Shown: positions 41,904 through 51,513, counted from the first letter of the stretch. The stretch: DNA of 64,000 nt from Amycolatopsis solani (GCF_033441515.1 NZ_JAWQJT010000003.1:1178001-1242000), one strand, 5' to 3'. The notes: generated by a model not told the origin, from the letters alone. A program made the numbers and translations.

Positions 41904-43342
41904 ACGGCTTCCAGCTCCGGCTCGGCGTCCGGCACCCGCGGCCGGACCAGGAGGCCGGCGAGCGCGACGAGCAGGCCGGCCGTGGTGAACCCGGTGACGA
42001 CGACCAGCGCCGGCACCCACCCGCGGAGCAGCGCGGCGGTCGACGACTCGCCGCCGCCGGCCGCGGTCAGCACCGCCGTCACGACTGCGAGGCCGATCGC
42101 GCCGCCGACCTGCAGCGAGGTGTTGACCAGGCCGCCCGCCAGGCCCTGCTCGCCGTCCGCGATCCCGGCCGTGGCCTGGATGTTGAACGACGGGAAGGCC
42201 AGCGCGAAGCCGAGCCCGAGCAGGATCATGCTGGGCAGCACCGAGCCGACGTAGCCCGAGTGCTCGTCCACGCGCAGGAACAGCGCATAGGACAGGACGT
42301 GCGCGAGGACCCCGGCGAAGATCGCGCGGGTCGTCCCGACGCGCTCGATCAGCGGATCGACGCGCGGGCAGCCGAACGCGACGATCATCGCCGCCGGCAG
42401 GAACCCCAGCGCCGTCTGCAGCGGCGACCAGCCCAGCACGCGCTGGAAGTAGAGCATCACGACGAACTGGACGCTGATGAAGGAGGCGAAGAACAGCGCG
42501 GCACCGAGGTTGGCCCTGGCGAGCGGCCCGGAGCGGAGGATGCCCAGCCGCAGCAACGGGTTCCGGCTGCGTTTTTCGATGAGCACGAACGCCACCAGCA
42601 ACGCGACGGCGACCACGAAGGTGATCAGCGTGCGCGGCGCGACCCAGCCGGTTTCGGGCGCCTCGACCACGCCGTACACGAGCAGCAGCGAGCCCCCGAC
42701 CCCGGTGAGCGCACCGGGCAGGTCGTAGCCGCCGGCCGGCTCGGCGCGGTAGGCGGGAATCAGCTTCCACGCCACGACGACCACGGCCGCGGCGAGCGGC
42801 GCGGGCAGCAGGAACGTCCACCGCCACCCGAGCTCGGTCAGCACCCCGGAGAAGACCAGCCCGGCGGAGTACCCGCTGGCCCCGAACACGGCGAAGATGC
42901 TGATCGCCTTGTTCCGCGCGGGCCCTTCCCGGAACGTGGTGGTCACGATGGACAGCGCCGCGGGCACGGTGAACGCGGCGGCGGCCCCCTTGACGAAGCG
43001 GCTCACGATGAGCAGCGTCCCGTCGTCGACGAGCCCGCCGAACAGCGAAGCCAGCGCGAACAGCGAAACGGCGGCGAGGAAGACCCGCCGCCGCCCGAGC
43101 AGATCGGCGGTGCGCCCGCCGAGCAACAGCAACCCGCCGAAGCCGAGCACGTACCCGCTGACGACCCACTGCAGGGCGTTGGTGGACAACCCGAATTCGG
43201 CTTGGATGGCGGGCAGCGCGACCCCGACCATCGACCCGTCGAGCGCGTCGAGCGCCGTGACGATCGAGACGGTGAGGAGAACACCCCACAGACGCGCGTC
43301 CCACCGGGTCGAGGCGGTGGACAGGTACGTGGCAGAACTCAT
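41900..43342 (-). CDS. MFS drug exporter (DHA2-like, 14-helix)
   Basis: 480 residues from ATG 43342. It has about 14 helices and the motifs of DHA2 drug:H+ antiporters (LDGSMVGVALPAIQAEFGL, GGRTADLLGRRRVF, GASGYSAGLVFSGVLTELGW). A longer upstream in-frame extension would translate a LuxR-HTH remnant and was rejected. It may share the inducer of the neighbouring TetR system, but its own promoter lies at the other end. Confidence 0.88.
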   Translation of the reverse strand: MSSATYLSTASTRWDARLWGVLLTVSIVTALDALDGSMVGVALPAIQAEFGLSTNALQWVVSGYVLGFGGLLLLGGRTADLLGRRRVFLAAVSLFALASLFGGLVDDGTLLIVSRFVKGAAAAFTVPAALSIVTTTFREGPARNKAISIFAVFGASGYSAGLVFSGVLTELGWRWTFLLPAPLAAAVVVVAWKLIPAYRAEPAGGYDLPGALTGVGGSLLLVYGVVEAPETGWVAPRTLITFVVAVALLVAFVLIEKRSRNPLLRLGILRSGPLARANLGAALFFASFISVQFVVMLYFQRVLGWSPLQTALGFLPAAMIVAFGCPRVDPLIERVGTTRAIFAGVLAHVLSYALFLRVDEHSGYVGSVLPSMILLGLGFALAFPSFNIQATAGIADGEQGLAGGLVNTSLQVGGAIGLAVVTAVLTAAGGGESSTAALLRGWVPALVVVTGFTTAGLLVALAGLLVRPRVPDAEPELEAV

Positions 43343-43384
43343 GGATCCGACGTTAGGTTCGCACGTTCCCGAACCTCGTCTCAT

Positions 43385-43468
43385 GAACTGCGGTGCCCAG
43401 GTCACCACGCCGGTGCGGTCGACGACGTGCTCCAGGTGCTTGCGCACCGTCGCCACGGAGATGACCGG
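43385..43468 (-). pseudogene. Fragment of a LuxR-type HTH regulator
   Basis: In the minus-strand frame leading into the MFS gene this stretch reads ISVATVRKHLEHVVDRTGV, the recognition-helix region of LuxR/NarL-type regulators. No start or other part of such a protein is present. It is a remnant of a deleted regulator. Confidence 0.6.
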
Positions 43469-43504
43469 CTGACGGCGGACGCGCACGTCTGGCACGATCG
43501 GCTG

Positions 43505-44425
43505 ATGAGCAGGCCACGGCGAACGCGCGGACCAGTGCTGGCCGCCATCCTGCTCCTGGTGCTCTCCGCCTGCTCCAGCCAGTTCGCCGACGTCCGGCTC
43601 CGGATCGCCGCCGGGAACCCCGGTGGCGTCTACGACAAGCTCGCGCAGACCCTCGCCACCGCCTGGCAGGCCGGGCTCGACATCGAGCGGCCGCAGGTGC
43701 TGCAGACGCAGGGGTCGCCCGACAACGTCCGGCGGGTGCTGAGCGGGCAGGCCGAGGTCGCCTTCGTGGCCGCCGATGTCGCCGCCGATCAGTACCGGGA
43801 TCGGCCCGGGCTTGCCGCGCTCGCGCGGATCCACGACGACTACCTGCACGTCGTCGTGCGGTCGGACTCCGACATCCGGTCGGTGGCGCAGCTGCGCGGG
43901 CGCCGGATCGCGATCGGCTCGCCCGCCTCAGGGGTCGAATACATCGCCGGGAAGCTGCTCGGGGCGGCCGAACTGACCGGGAAGGTCAGCACCATCACCC
44001 GGGGTCTCGACGACTCCGTCGCGGCCCTGCTGAACGGCGACGTCGACGCGTTCTTCTGGTCCGGCGGGCTGCCGACGCCGAAGCTGGCGGACACCAAGAG
44101 CCGGCTGCGGCTGGTCGACATCGCCGACCTGATGCCGAAGATGCAGGCGATCAGCGAGGTCTACGGCACCGCCACCATCCCGGCGAGCACCTACGACCAG
44201 AGCGGGCCGGTGACCACGCTGGTGGTGCCGAACTTCCTCGTGGTGCGCACGTCGATGCGCGACGACGTCGCCGAGGCGCTGGTCAGCGGCCTGTTCGCGG
44301 CGCGGCAGCAGCTCGCCGGCGCGAATCCGGCGGCGCTGTCGATCGACGTCCACCCGGGCATCGAAACGCAGCCGATCCCGCTGCACCCGGGCGCGCTCCG
44401 CTACTACCGGGCGCAGAAGACCTAG
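43505..44425 (+). CDS. TAXI-type periplasmic binding lipoprotein
   Basis: 306 residues from ATG 43505. Lipobox LSACSS (Cys near residue 24). Signature of TAXI TRAP-associated solute receptors: IAAGNPGGVYDKLAQTLA, QTQGSPDNVRRVLSGQAEVAFV, GSPASGVEYIAGKLL and FWSGGLPTP. TAXI proteins bind small organic anions for TRAP transporters. No DctQ/DctM permease genes are next to it. Instead a histidine kinase and response regulator face it convergently, so it may serve as a ligand sensor for them (inferred). Confidence 0.85.
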   Translation: MSRPRRTRGPVLAAILLLVLSACSSQFADVRLRIAAGNPGGVYDKLAQTLATAWQAGLDIERPQVLQTQGSPDNVRRVLSGQAEVAFVAADVAADQYRDRPGLAALARIHDDYLHVVVRSDSDIRSVAQLRGRRIAIGSPASGVEYIAGKLLGAAELTGKVSTITRGLDDSVAALLNGDVDAFFWSGGLPTPKLADTKSRLRLVDIADLMPKMQAISEVYGTATIPASTYDQSGPVTTLVVPNFLVVRTSMRDDVAEALVSGLFAARQQLAGANPAALSIDVHPGIETQPIPLHPGALRYYRAQKT

Positions 44426-45819
44426 CCCGCCGGGAACGTCATCGTGATCCGGAGGCCGCCGCCTTCGGGCAGGTCCAGGGCCAGTTCGCCGTCGGAGTGC
44501 GCGACGATCTCGCTGACGATCGCCAGGCCCAGCCCCGAGCCGGGCACGTTCTGGTGGGCCGGGCTGCGCCAGAACCGGTCGAGCGCGCGGTCCAGCTCGT
44601 CCGGCCGCAGGCCCGGGCCGTGGTCGCGGACCGACAGGCGCACGCGGTCGCCGTCGCGCTCGACGGCGACCCGGATCTCGGTGCCGGCCGCGGTGAACTT
44701 CAGCGCGTTGTCGAGCAGCGCGTCCAGGATCGTCTCGGCGCCGCGCGGCGGCATGCGCACGCGGACGCCGTCGCCCGGGGTGTCGACGACCAGCCGCACG
44801 TCGCGGGCCTCGCCGACCACCGACCAGTCGGCGACGCGCTCGGCGACGGCCTCGTCCAGCACGAGCGGGTCCAGCTCGCCGCCGGAGGCCTCGGCGCGGG
44901 CCATCGACAGCAGCCCGTCGAGGATCTGGTGCAGCCGGCCCGCGTCGACCCGCGCGGCCTCCAGGTCGGCGGCGGCCGGCTCGTCGTCGACGTGGCCTTC
45001 GAGGTTGCCGAGCCGGATCTTCAGCGCGGTCAGCGGGTTGCGCAGCTGGTGGGAGGCGTCGGCGACGAACGCGCGCTGCGCGGCGAGTGCCCCCGACACG
45101 CTCTCGGCCATCCGGTCGAAGGAACGGCCGAGCTGCCGCAGCTCCGGCGGCCCGCCGCTCTCCCCCACCGGCTCGGCCTCGCGCCCGCTGACCACGGACG
45201 CCACCAGCGCGCCGGTCGCGTCGTCGAGGCGGTGCACCGGCCGCAGGATCCAGCGGACCACCGGGATCGCCACGGCCAGCGCCAGCGTGAACGCGAGGAT
45301 CCCGCCCGCGGCGAGCAGCAGCCACCACCACAGCACGTCGGCCCGCTCGGCGCCGGTGTCGGACACCGTCACCACCGCGCCGCGCACCTCGCCGTCGGCG
45401 AGCACGGGTTCGGCCAGCACCAGCGGCGTGGCGTCCCACGGCATCAGCACGCCGCCGGGCTGGGAGCGGCGGCCGGCCAGCGCCTCGTGGACCGGGTCGC
45501 TGATCCGCTCGGCGTTCATGTCGAGCCGCGCGGCGTTCGGGCCCAGCGAGCTGACCACCGGCTTGCCGTCCTGGTCGAAGACGACCACCTGGACGCCGTA
45601 CACCTCGGTGTAGCGGCGCAGGTCGGGGTCGAGCAGCAACGGCTTGTCATCGAGCAGCGGGCGCTGCGCCAGCGACGCGAACCGCGCGGTGTCGGTCAGC
45701 CGGTCGAGGAAGAGGTCCTGCTGCGCGCCGGCGGCGATGGTGGTGGCCAGCGGGATGCCGAGGCCGAACACCAGCAACGCGACGAGCGTCAGCACGATGC
45801 CCTGCAGCCGGACGCGCAC
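44422..45819 (-). CDS. Sensor histidine kinase
   Basis: 465 residues. Two membrane helices (about 7-29 and 163-190) flank an extracytoplasmic sensor domain. HAMP, then H-box FVADASHQLRNPL (phosphorylated His), N-box LLDNALKFT, G1 DHGPGL and G2 GSGLGLAIV. Its start lies 3 bp after the response-regulator stop. It faces the TAXI-type binding-protein gene convergently (4-bp overlap of ends), suggesting it senses the same ligand. Confidence 0.9.
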   Translation of the reverse strand: MRVRLQGIVLTLVALLVFGLGIPLATTIAAGAQQDLFLDRLTDTARFASLAQRPLLDDKPLLLDPDLRRYTEVYGVQVVVFDQDGKPVVSSLGPNAARLDMNAERISDPVHEALAGRRSQPGGVLMPWDATPLVLAEPVLADGEVRGAVVTVSDTGAERADVLWWWLLLAAGGILAFTLALAVAIPVVRWILRPVHRLDDATGALVASVVSGREAEPVGESGGPPELRQLGRSFDRMAESVSGALAAQRAFVADASHQLRNPLTALKIRLGNLEGHVDDEPAAADLEAARVDAGRLHQILDGLLSMARAEASGGELDPLVLDEAVAERVADWSVVGEARDVRLVVDTPGDGVRVRMPPRGAETILDALLDNALKFTAAGTEIRVAVERDGDRVRLSVRDHGPGLRPDELDRALDRFWRSPAHQNVPGSGLGLAIVSEIVAHSDGELALDLPEGGGLRITMTFPAG

Positions 45820-45822
45820 CCC

Positions 45823-46497
45823 TCAGCTCCGGGCGACCTGGCCGCCGAGCCGGTAGCCGACCCCGCGGACCGTCTCGATCAGCGCCGGGCGCCCCAGCTT
45901 CGTCCGCAGCGTGGCGACGTGGACGTCCAGCGAGCGGCTTTCGGCGGGACCGCGGTGGCCCCACACCTCGGTGAGCACGTGCTCACGCGAGCAGACCGCG
46001 CCCCGCGCGCCCGCGACCAGCGCGAGCACCTGGAACTCCTTGCGGGACAACGCGACCGCGTGCCCGTCGACCAGCACCTCGTGCCGGGCCAGGTCGACGC
46101 TGACGTCCCCGACGCGGATCACCACCGGCTCGGCCGTCGCGTGCTCGCCGCGGCGGCGGCGCACCGCCTCGACCCGGGCCAGCAGCTCCTCGACGTCGTA
46201 GGGCTTGACCAGGTAGTCGTCGGCGCCCGCGCGCAGGCCCTTGATCCGGTCGTCGACCTCGCCGCGCGCCGACACGACGATGATCGCGACGTCGCTGACC
46301 GCGCGGATCTGGTGGCACAGCGTCACGCCGTCGATGTCCGGCAGGCCGAGGTCGAGCAGGATGACGTCGACTTCGTGCACCCGTTCGAGCACCCCGGCGC
46401 CGGTGGCCAGGCGGGCGATCGCCAGGCCGCGGCGGGTCAGCGCCGGGATCAGCGCGCCCGCGACCCGGTCGTCGTCCTCCACCAGCAGCACCCGCAC
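45823..46497 (-). CDS. OmpR/PhoB-type response regulator
   Basis: 224 residues from GTG 46497. The receiver domain has the acidic pair VEDDDR, the phosphorylated Asp in ILLDLGLPD and Lys in LVKPYDVEELL. The C-terminal winged helix reads SLDVHVATLRTKLGRPALIETVRGVGYRL. It is the cognate partner of the histidine kinase just downstream and is divergent from gluA. Confidence 0.92.
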   Translation of the reverse strand: MRVLLVEDDDRVAGALIPALTRRGLAIARLATGAGVLERVHEVDVILLDLGLPDIDGVTLCHQIRAVSDVAIIVVSARGEVDDRIKGLRAGADDYLVKPYDVEELLARVEAVRRRRGEHATAEPVVIRVGDVSVDLARHEVLVDGHAVALSRKEFQVLALVAGARGAVCSREHVLTEVWGHRGPAESRSLDVHVATLRTKLGRPALIETVRGVGYRLGGQVARS

Positions 46498-46590
46498 CCG
46501 TCGCCTCCCATGGTGACCTGCTTCACCGCCCGGTAGCGACGAACTCTAGGACGTCTCCCCCGGGACCGCCGAATCGGACATCGATACCCA

Positions 46591-46615
46591 CTTGAAACCC
46601 TAAGAATGGGTCAAG
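46591..46615. promoter_or_regulatory. Imperfect dyad between response regulator and gluA
   Basis: cttgaaaccc (46591-46600) and gggtcaag (46608-46615) form an inverted repeat with one bulged base, in the 202-bp divergent region. It is a possible operator. Confidence 0.35.
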
Positions 46616-46699
46616 CCGCCTTGCGAGCAGGGAGCACGGCGGTAGGTTCTCGCCATCGCGTGGTGACCCTCGCCGCATTCGAACGATCCTGGAGGCCAG

Positions 46700-47452
46700 A
46701 TGACCGCGGAGGTGGCGGCGCCGATGATCAAGGCGGCCGCCGTGAACAAGTACTTCGGCGACCTGCACGTGCTCAGGGAGATCACGCTCGAGGTGCCCCG
46801 TGGCCAGGTCGTCGTGGTGCTGGGCCCGTCGGGGTCGGGCAAGTCGACCCTCTGCCGGGCGATCAACCGGCTGGAGCCGATCAACTCGGGCGAGATCGCC
46901 GTCGACGGCGTCCCGCTGCCCGCCGAGGGCAAGGCGCTGGCGGCCCTGCGCGCCGACGTCGGCATGGTGTTCCAGTCGTTCAACCTGTTCGCGCACAAGA
47001 CCATCGTCGAGAACGTGATGCTCGCGCCGGTGAAGGTCCGCAAGACCTCGCAGGCCGAAGCGCGCAAGACGGCGATGGAGCTGCTGGAGCGCGTCGGCAT
47101 CGCGAACCAGGCCGACAAGTACCCGGCGCAGCTCTCGGGCGGCCAGCAGCAGCGCGTCGCCATCGCGCGGGCGCTGGCGATGCGGCCCAAGGTCATGCTG
47201 TTCGACGAGCCGACCTCGGCGCTGGACCCGGAGATGGTCCAGGAGGTCCTCGACGTGATGACGGGCCTGGCCAAGGACGGCATGACGATGCTGGTCGTCA
47301 CCCACGAGATGGGCTTCGCCCGCCGGGCAGCCGATCGGGTGATCTTCATGGCCGACGGCGAGATCGTCGAGGACACGACGCCCGAGGAGTTCTTCACCGC
47401 GCCGAAGAGCGAGCGCGCGAAGGACTTCCTCGGCAAGATCCTGACCCACTGA
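46700..47452 (+). CDS. gluA: Glutamate ABC transporter, ATP-binding subunit
   Basis: 250 residues. Walker [15 protein letters not shown], signature [15 protein letters not shown], Walker [17 protein letters not shown] and H-loop VVTHEMGFA. It matches polar-amino-acid importers of the GluA/GlnQ type and is first of the gluABCD order known from Corynebacterium. In-frame upstream starts exist, but ATG 46700 has ggagg upstream. Confidence 0.93.
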   Translation: MTAEVAAPMIKAAAVNKYFGDLHVLREITLEVPRGQVVVVLGPSGSGKSTLCRAINRLEPINSGEIAVDGVPLPAEGKALAALRADVGMVFQSFNLFAHKTIVENVMLAPVKVRKTSQAEARKTAMELLERVGIANQADKYPAQLSGGQQQRVAIARALAMRPKVMLFDEPTSALDPEMVQEVLDVMTGLAKDGMTMLVVTHEMGFARRAADRVIFMADGEIVEDTTPEEFFTAPKSERAKDFLGKILTH

Positions 47453-47508
47453 GAGAACGTTCCGCGGCGCCGTCGCGCCGCGGGTGACGACACACAGGAG
47501 AGATTCAC

Positions 47509-48435
47509 ATGAGGATCCGCACCCTCGCGGTGGGAGTGCTCGTCGGTGGCCTGACGCTGACCACCCTGACCGCCTGCGGCAAGGAAGGCACGCCGAGCAC
47601 CCCGGGTGCCGGCGACCAGGGCGGTTCGAGCGCCGCCGCGCTGCCGAGCTACCCGGTCGCGACCGGCGTCGACCTGGCAGGCTCCCCGGTGTTCGCCAAG
47701 ATGAAGTCGGCGGGCGCGCTGACCGTCGGCGCCAAGGACGACCAGCCCGGCCTGGGCCAGAAGGACCCGACGACCGGCAAGTTCGGCGGCTTCGACATCG
47801 AGATCGCGAAGCTCGTCTCGGCCGGCCTCGGCTTCGACCCGGAGAAGATCACCTTCCGCACGGTCGACTCGGGTGCCCGTGAGCAGACGATCGCGAACGG
47901 CGACGTGAACTACTACGTCGGCACGTACTCGATCACCGACAAGCGCAAGGCGCTCGTCTCCTTCGCCGGCCCGTACTTCGTCGCCGGCCAGGACCTGCTG
48001 GTGCGCAAGGACGACTCGTCGATCACCGGCAAGGACACCCTCAAGGGCAAGAAGGTCTGCTCGGTCACCGGCTCGACCCCGATCCAGAAGGTCCGCTCGG
48101 AGAACCTGACCGAGCCGGGCAACATCGTCGAGTTCCAGAAGTACTCGCAGTGCGTCGAGAAGCTGCTGTCGAAGGACGTCGACGCGGTCACGACCGACGA
48201 CGCGATCCTCAAGGGCTACGCGTCCCAGGACCCGGACAACCTGAAGGTCGTCGGCCAGACGTTCTCCACCGAGAAGTACGGCATCGGCCTCAACAAGGAC
48301 GACAAGGTCCTGCGCGACAAGGTCAACGAGATCCTGCAGAAGGCGCTGGACGACGGCACCTGGCAGAAGATCTACGACGCGACGCTCGGCAAGTCGGGTT
48401 CGGCCGCCAAGAAGCCGACCCTCGAGAAGTACTGA
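47509..48435 (+). CDS. gluB: Glutamate-binding lipoprotein
   Basis: 308 residues from ATG 47509 (aggaga upstream). Lipobox LTACGK. SBP_bac_3 (amino-acid binding) features: TVGAKDDQPGLGQKDP, GGFDIEIAKLVSAGLGF and GTYSITDKRKALVSFAGPYF. It captures glutamate outside the membrane for GluCD. A hairpin after the gene probably raises its level over the permeases. Confidence 0.93.
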   Translation: MRIRTLAVGVLVGGLTLTTLTACGKEGTPSTPGAGDQGGSSAAALPSYPVATGVDLAGSPVFAKMKSAGALTVGAKDDQPGLGQKDPTTGKFGGFDIEIAKLVSAGLGFDPEKITFRTVDSGAREQTIANGDVNYYVGTYSITDKRKALVSFAGPYFVAGQDLLVRKDDSSITGKDTLKGKKVCSVTGSTPIQKVRSENLTEPGNIVEFQKYSQCVEKLLSKDVDAVTTDDAILKGYASQDPDNLKVVGQTFSTEKYGIGLNKDDKVLRDKVNEILQKALDDGTWQKIYDATLGKSGSAAKKPTLEKY

Positions 48436-48447
48436 CGTTCGCGTGAC

Positions 48448-48480
48448 GGCCGGTGGATCGGGTTTCCCGGTCCACCGGCC
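48448..48480 (+). terminator. Hairpin between gluB and gluC
   Basis: ggccggtgga (48448-48457) pairs with tccaccggcc (48471-48480), with inner pairs cggg/cccg around ttt. It is followed by ttctcc. It is a partial terminator or 3'-end stabiliser, common after binding-protein genes. Confidence 0.7.
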
Positions 48481-48521
48481 TTCTCCATCCACCACCTGAC
48501 CACGGACGCGGGGAAGGCTCC

Positions 48522-49169
48522 ATGGACGTCCTCTTCAACAACCTGGACCTGTTCGGTCCGTTCTTCCTCCGCACGATCGAACTGTTCGTGCTCTCGGCCG
48601 TCGGCAGCCTGGTCTGGGGCACGGTCCTGGCCATGCTGCGGGTGAGCCCGGTCCCCGTCTTCCGCGCCGTCGGCACGGCGTACGTGACGATCGCCCGGAA
48701 CACCCCGCTCACGCTGGTGTTCGCGTTCTTCGTGTTCGCGTACCCGCTGCTGGACATCGTGAAGCTCGACTACTTCCCGGCCGCCGTGACCGCGCTGACC
48801 GTCTACACCTCGGCGTTCATCTGCGAGGTCGTGCGCTCGGGCATCAACACCGTGCCGGTCGGGCAGGCCGAAGCGGGCCGGGCGCTGGGGCTGACCTTCG
48901 GCCAGATCCTCGGCCAGGTCGTGCTGCCGCAGGCGCTGCGCTCGGTCGTCCCGCCGCTGATCAGCACCCTGATCGCGCTGCTGAAGAACACCACGATCGC
49001 CGCCGGTTTCTCCGTCGCGGAGGCCGGCGCGATCCGCTCGTACCTGTCCGAACGCGGTGAGAACCAGCTGGTCGGCCTGCTGTGGGTCGCGCTCGGCTTC
49101 ATCATCCTGGTCGCCGTGCTGTCGTTCGTCCAACGCAGCCTGGAGAAGCGCTGGAGCGTGGCCCGATGA
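48522..49169 (+). CDS. gluC: Glutamate ABC transporter permease 1
   Basis: 215 residues from ATG 48522. About five membrane helices with the EAA-loop signature EAGRALGLTFGQILGQVVLPQAL. It forms a heterodimeric pore with GluD. The stop overlaps the gluD ATG (ATGA). Confidence 0.92.
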   Translation: MDVLFNNLDLFGPFFLRTIELFVLSAVGSLVWGTVLAMLRVSPVPVFRAVGTAYVTIARNTPLTLVFAFFVFAYPLLDIVKLDYFPAAVTALTVYTSAFICEVVRSGINTVPVGQAEAGRALGLTFGQILGQVVLPQALRSVVPPLISTLIALLKNTTIAAGFSVAEAGAIRSYLSERGENQLVGLLWVALGFIILVAVLSFVQRSLEKRWSVAR

Positions 49170-50047
49170 CCAATGTCCTCTTCGACGTCCCGGGCCCGAA
49201 GGCGCGGCTGCGGTACCGGACGTACGCGGTCGTCGGCACCCTCGTGGTGGTCGCGTTCCTCGGCTACATCGGGTGGCGCTTCTACGACAGCGGCCAGTTC
49301 ACCGCCCGCAAGTGGGAGTGGCTGCAGTACTCGCAGGTGCAGCGCGACCTCGCCAACGCGGTGCTCCAGACGGTCGAGGCGTTCGCGGCCGCGGCCGTGC
49401 TGGCCTTGATCTTCGGTGCGATCTTCGCCGCCGGGCGGCTGTCGGACCACGCGTGGATCCGCGGGATCGCCGGGTTCGTCGTGGAGTTCTTCCGCGCCAT
49501 CCCGGCCCTGATCCTGATGTTCCTGTTCTACTTCGGCCTGCCGACCGTCGGCGTGCCGATGACGCCGTTCCTCGGCGTGGTGTTCGGCCTGACGCTGTAC
49601 AACGGCTCGGTGCTGGCGGAGGTCTTCCGCGCGGGCATCCAGTCGCTGCCGAAGGGGCAGAGCGAAGCCGCGTACGCGCTGGGCATGCGCAAGACGCAGG
49701 TGATGTTCCTGGTCTTGCTGCCGCAGGCGATCCGGGCGATGCTGCCGACGATCATCAGCCAGCTGGTCGTGCTGCTGAAGGACACCGCGCTCGGCTTCAT
49801 CATCACGTTCCAGGAGCTGCTGTACTACGCGCGCTACATCGGCTCGCAGGGCACGTTCGGCCGCCCGATCGTGCCGTCCACGATCGTCGCGACCGCCATC
49901 TACGTCGTGATGTGCCTGCTGCTGACGGCGCTGGCGACGTACCTGGAGCGGCGCAACCGGCGCAACAAAAAGGTCATCGGCGGAACGGGCGGCAAGGTCG
50001 AGCAGATCGCGCTCGGCTCCGCCGCCGGTGGCGGCGCCGCCGGCTGA
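49166..50047 (+). CDS. gluD: Glutamate ABC transporter permease 2
   Basis: 293 residues from ATG 49166, overlapping gluC by 4 bp. Membrane helices and the EAA loop SEAAYALGMRKTQVMFLVLLPQAI. It is longer than GluC at both ends, as usual for this pair. The C-terminal tail is Gly/Ala-rich. Followed by a terminator at 50064. Confidence 0.92.
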   Translation: MTNVLFDVPGPKARLRYRTYAVVGTLVVVAFLGYIGWRFYDSGQFTARKWEWLQYSQVQRDLANAVLQTVEAFAAAAVLALIFGAIFAAGRLSDHAWIRGIAGFVVEFFRAIPALILMFLFYFGLPTVGVPMTPFLGVVFGLTLYNGSVLAEVFRAGIQSLPKGQSEAAYALGMRKTQVMFLVLLPQAIRAMLPTIISQLVVLLKDTALGFIITFQELLYYARYIGSQGTFGRPIVPSTIVATAIYVVMCLLLTALATYLERRNRRNKKVIGGTGGKVEQIALGSAAGGGAAG

Positions 50048-50063
50048 GTCCCCGGCTCGGAAC

Positions 50064-50093
50064 GGCCCCCGGCGTACCCGTCGGGGGCCTTTC
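50064..50093 (+). terminator. Terminator after gluD
   Basis: ggcccccg (50064-50071) pairs with cgggggcc (50082-50089), followed by tttcc. It separates the glutamate operon from the SDR gene. Confidence 0.75.
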
Positions 50094-50126
50094 CATGTCC
50101 GCCGATCTCCCCTAGCGTCGGGGCCC

Positions 50127-50864
50127 ATGGGTGTCGCACTGGTGACCGGAAGCTCCCGAGGCCTGGGCCGCACGATCGCCCGGCGGCTGGCCCGCGACGG
50201 GTTCGCCGTCGCGCTCAACGGCCGGCACGACGATCCCGACCTCAAGGCGGCCGCGGAGTCGGTCCTCGCCGAGGGCGGGCGGGCCGCGGGCTTCGCCGCC
50301 GACGTGACCGACCGGCGCGAGGTGGGCGAGCTCGTCGACGCGGTGACGGCGTTGCTGGGCCCGGTCAGCGTGCTGGTGGTCAACGCGACCGGCCCGCAGC
50401 CGGACGTCCCGCTGTCCGATGTGGACTGGCCGGAGCACCTGGCGCACCTGGACTTCTTCGTGCGCTCGCCGGTGCTGCTGGGCCACGCGGTGCTCCCCGG
50501 CATGCGCGCCCGCGGGTACGGCCGGATCGTCCACATCGATTCGGAGGTGGCGGACCGCCCGCCGCCCGGCCGGTCGGCGTACGCGACGGCCAAGGCGGCC
50601 CAGGCCGGCCTGGCCCGGTCGTGGGCCCGCGAGCTGGCCCCGGACGGCATCACGGTCAACTCGGTGGCCCCCGGCTTCGTCCCGGTCGAGCGCCACGCGG
50701 AGGTCCCGGAAGCCGAACGAGCGGCCTACCTGGCCTCGGTCCCCGCCGGCCGGCTCGGCACCCCCGACGACGTGGCCGCGGCGGTGAGCTTCTTCGCCTC
50801 GGCGGAAGCGGGCTTCATCACGGGCCAGCGCCTGCTGGTCGACGGCGGCCGCGCGCTCGGCTAG
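50127..50864 (+). CDS. Short-chain dehydrogenase/reductase
   Basis: 245 residues from ATG 50127. Classical SDR: cofactor motif TGSSRGLGRTIA, Asn-Ala motif VVNATGPQP, catalytic Tyr-x3-Lys in RSAYATAKAAQ and PG motif VAPGF. Most SDRs of this type use NADP(H); the substrate is unknown. It is convergent with, and overlaps by 47 bp, the DUF1275 gene. Confidence 0.88.
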   Translation: MGVALVTGSSRGLGRTIARRLARDGFAVALNGRHDDPDLKAAAESVLAEGGRAAGFAADVTDRREVGELVDAVTALLGPVSVLVVNATGPQPDVPLSDVDWPEHLAHLDFFVRSPVLLGHAVLPGMRARGYGRIVHIDSEVADRPPPGRSAYATAKAAQAGLARSWARELAPDGITVNSVAPGFVPVERHAEVPEAERAAYLASVPAGRLGTPDDVAAAVSFFASAEAGFITGQRLLVDGGRALG

Positions 50865-51513
50865 TCCCGGTCAGCAGCACCGCGAGCACCGCCAGCACGA
50901 GGACCAGCGCCAGTGCCAGCGCGGCCGCCATGGCGACGTGCAGCTGGAGCAGTCCCCCGGCGAACGCGCCCCCGAGCATGGCCCCGACGGCGGCCACCTT
51001 CCGCAGCGGGTGCGAACCCGCGCCCCCGGCGGCCTTCGAGTCGGCCGCGAAGCCGGTCAGCGTCATCGTCAGCACCGTCGTCGTCAGGTCGGGCGCGCCG
51101 ATCCGGCGGACCGCCGCGTTCTGCAGGCCCATCGCCAGCCCGAGCACGACGATCAGCAGCTCGCTGCCCAGGCGCGTGCCGCCGCCGAGCGTCGCGGCCA
51201 GCACGACGGCCACCGCGATCAGTCCGGCTTGGACCGCGGTCGCCCGGCGGAGGGTGTCGCGGTCGTCCCCGGCGCGGGCCAGCCGCCCGCCGGCGAGCGC
51301 GCCCGCCAGGAACGCCAGCACCGCCGTCAGCGAAGCGAGCACGGACAGCGTCGTCTCCCCCGCCGCGGCGAAGCCGAGGAACACGACGTTGCCGGTCATG
51401 TTGGCCACGAACACCCGCCCGAGGCCGAGGAAGCTGACGGCGTCGACCACGCCGGTGACGACGGTCAGGGTCAGCAGCAGCGCGGCCACGTCACGCGGTT
51501 CCGGTTCAGCCAT
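50818..51513 (-). CDS. DUF1275 (YoaK-like) membrane protein
   Basis: 231 residues from ATG 51513. Six helices and the family signature FVANMTGNVVFLGFA with MGLQNAAVRRIGAPDLTTTVLTMTLTGFA. Function of the family is not established. A TTG 12 bp upstream is an alternative start. Confidence 0.87.
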   Translation of the reverse strand: MAEPEPRDVAALLLTLTVVTGVVDAVSFLGLGRVFVANMTGNVVFLGFAAAGETTLSVLASLTAVLAFLAGALAGGRLARAGDDRDTLRRATAVQAGLIAVAVVLAATLGGGTRLGSELLIVVLGLAMGLQNAAVRRIGAPDLTTTVLTMTLTGFAADSKAAGGAGSHPLRKVAAVGAMLGGAFAGGLLQLHVAMAAALALALVLVLAVLAVLLTGTSRARGRRRPAGAGP

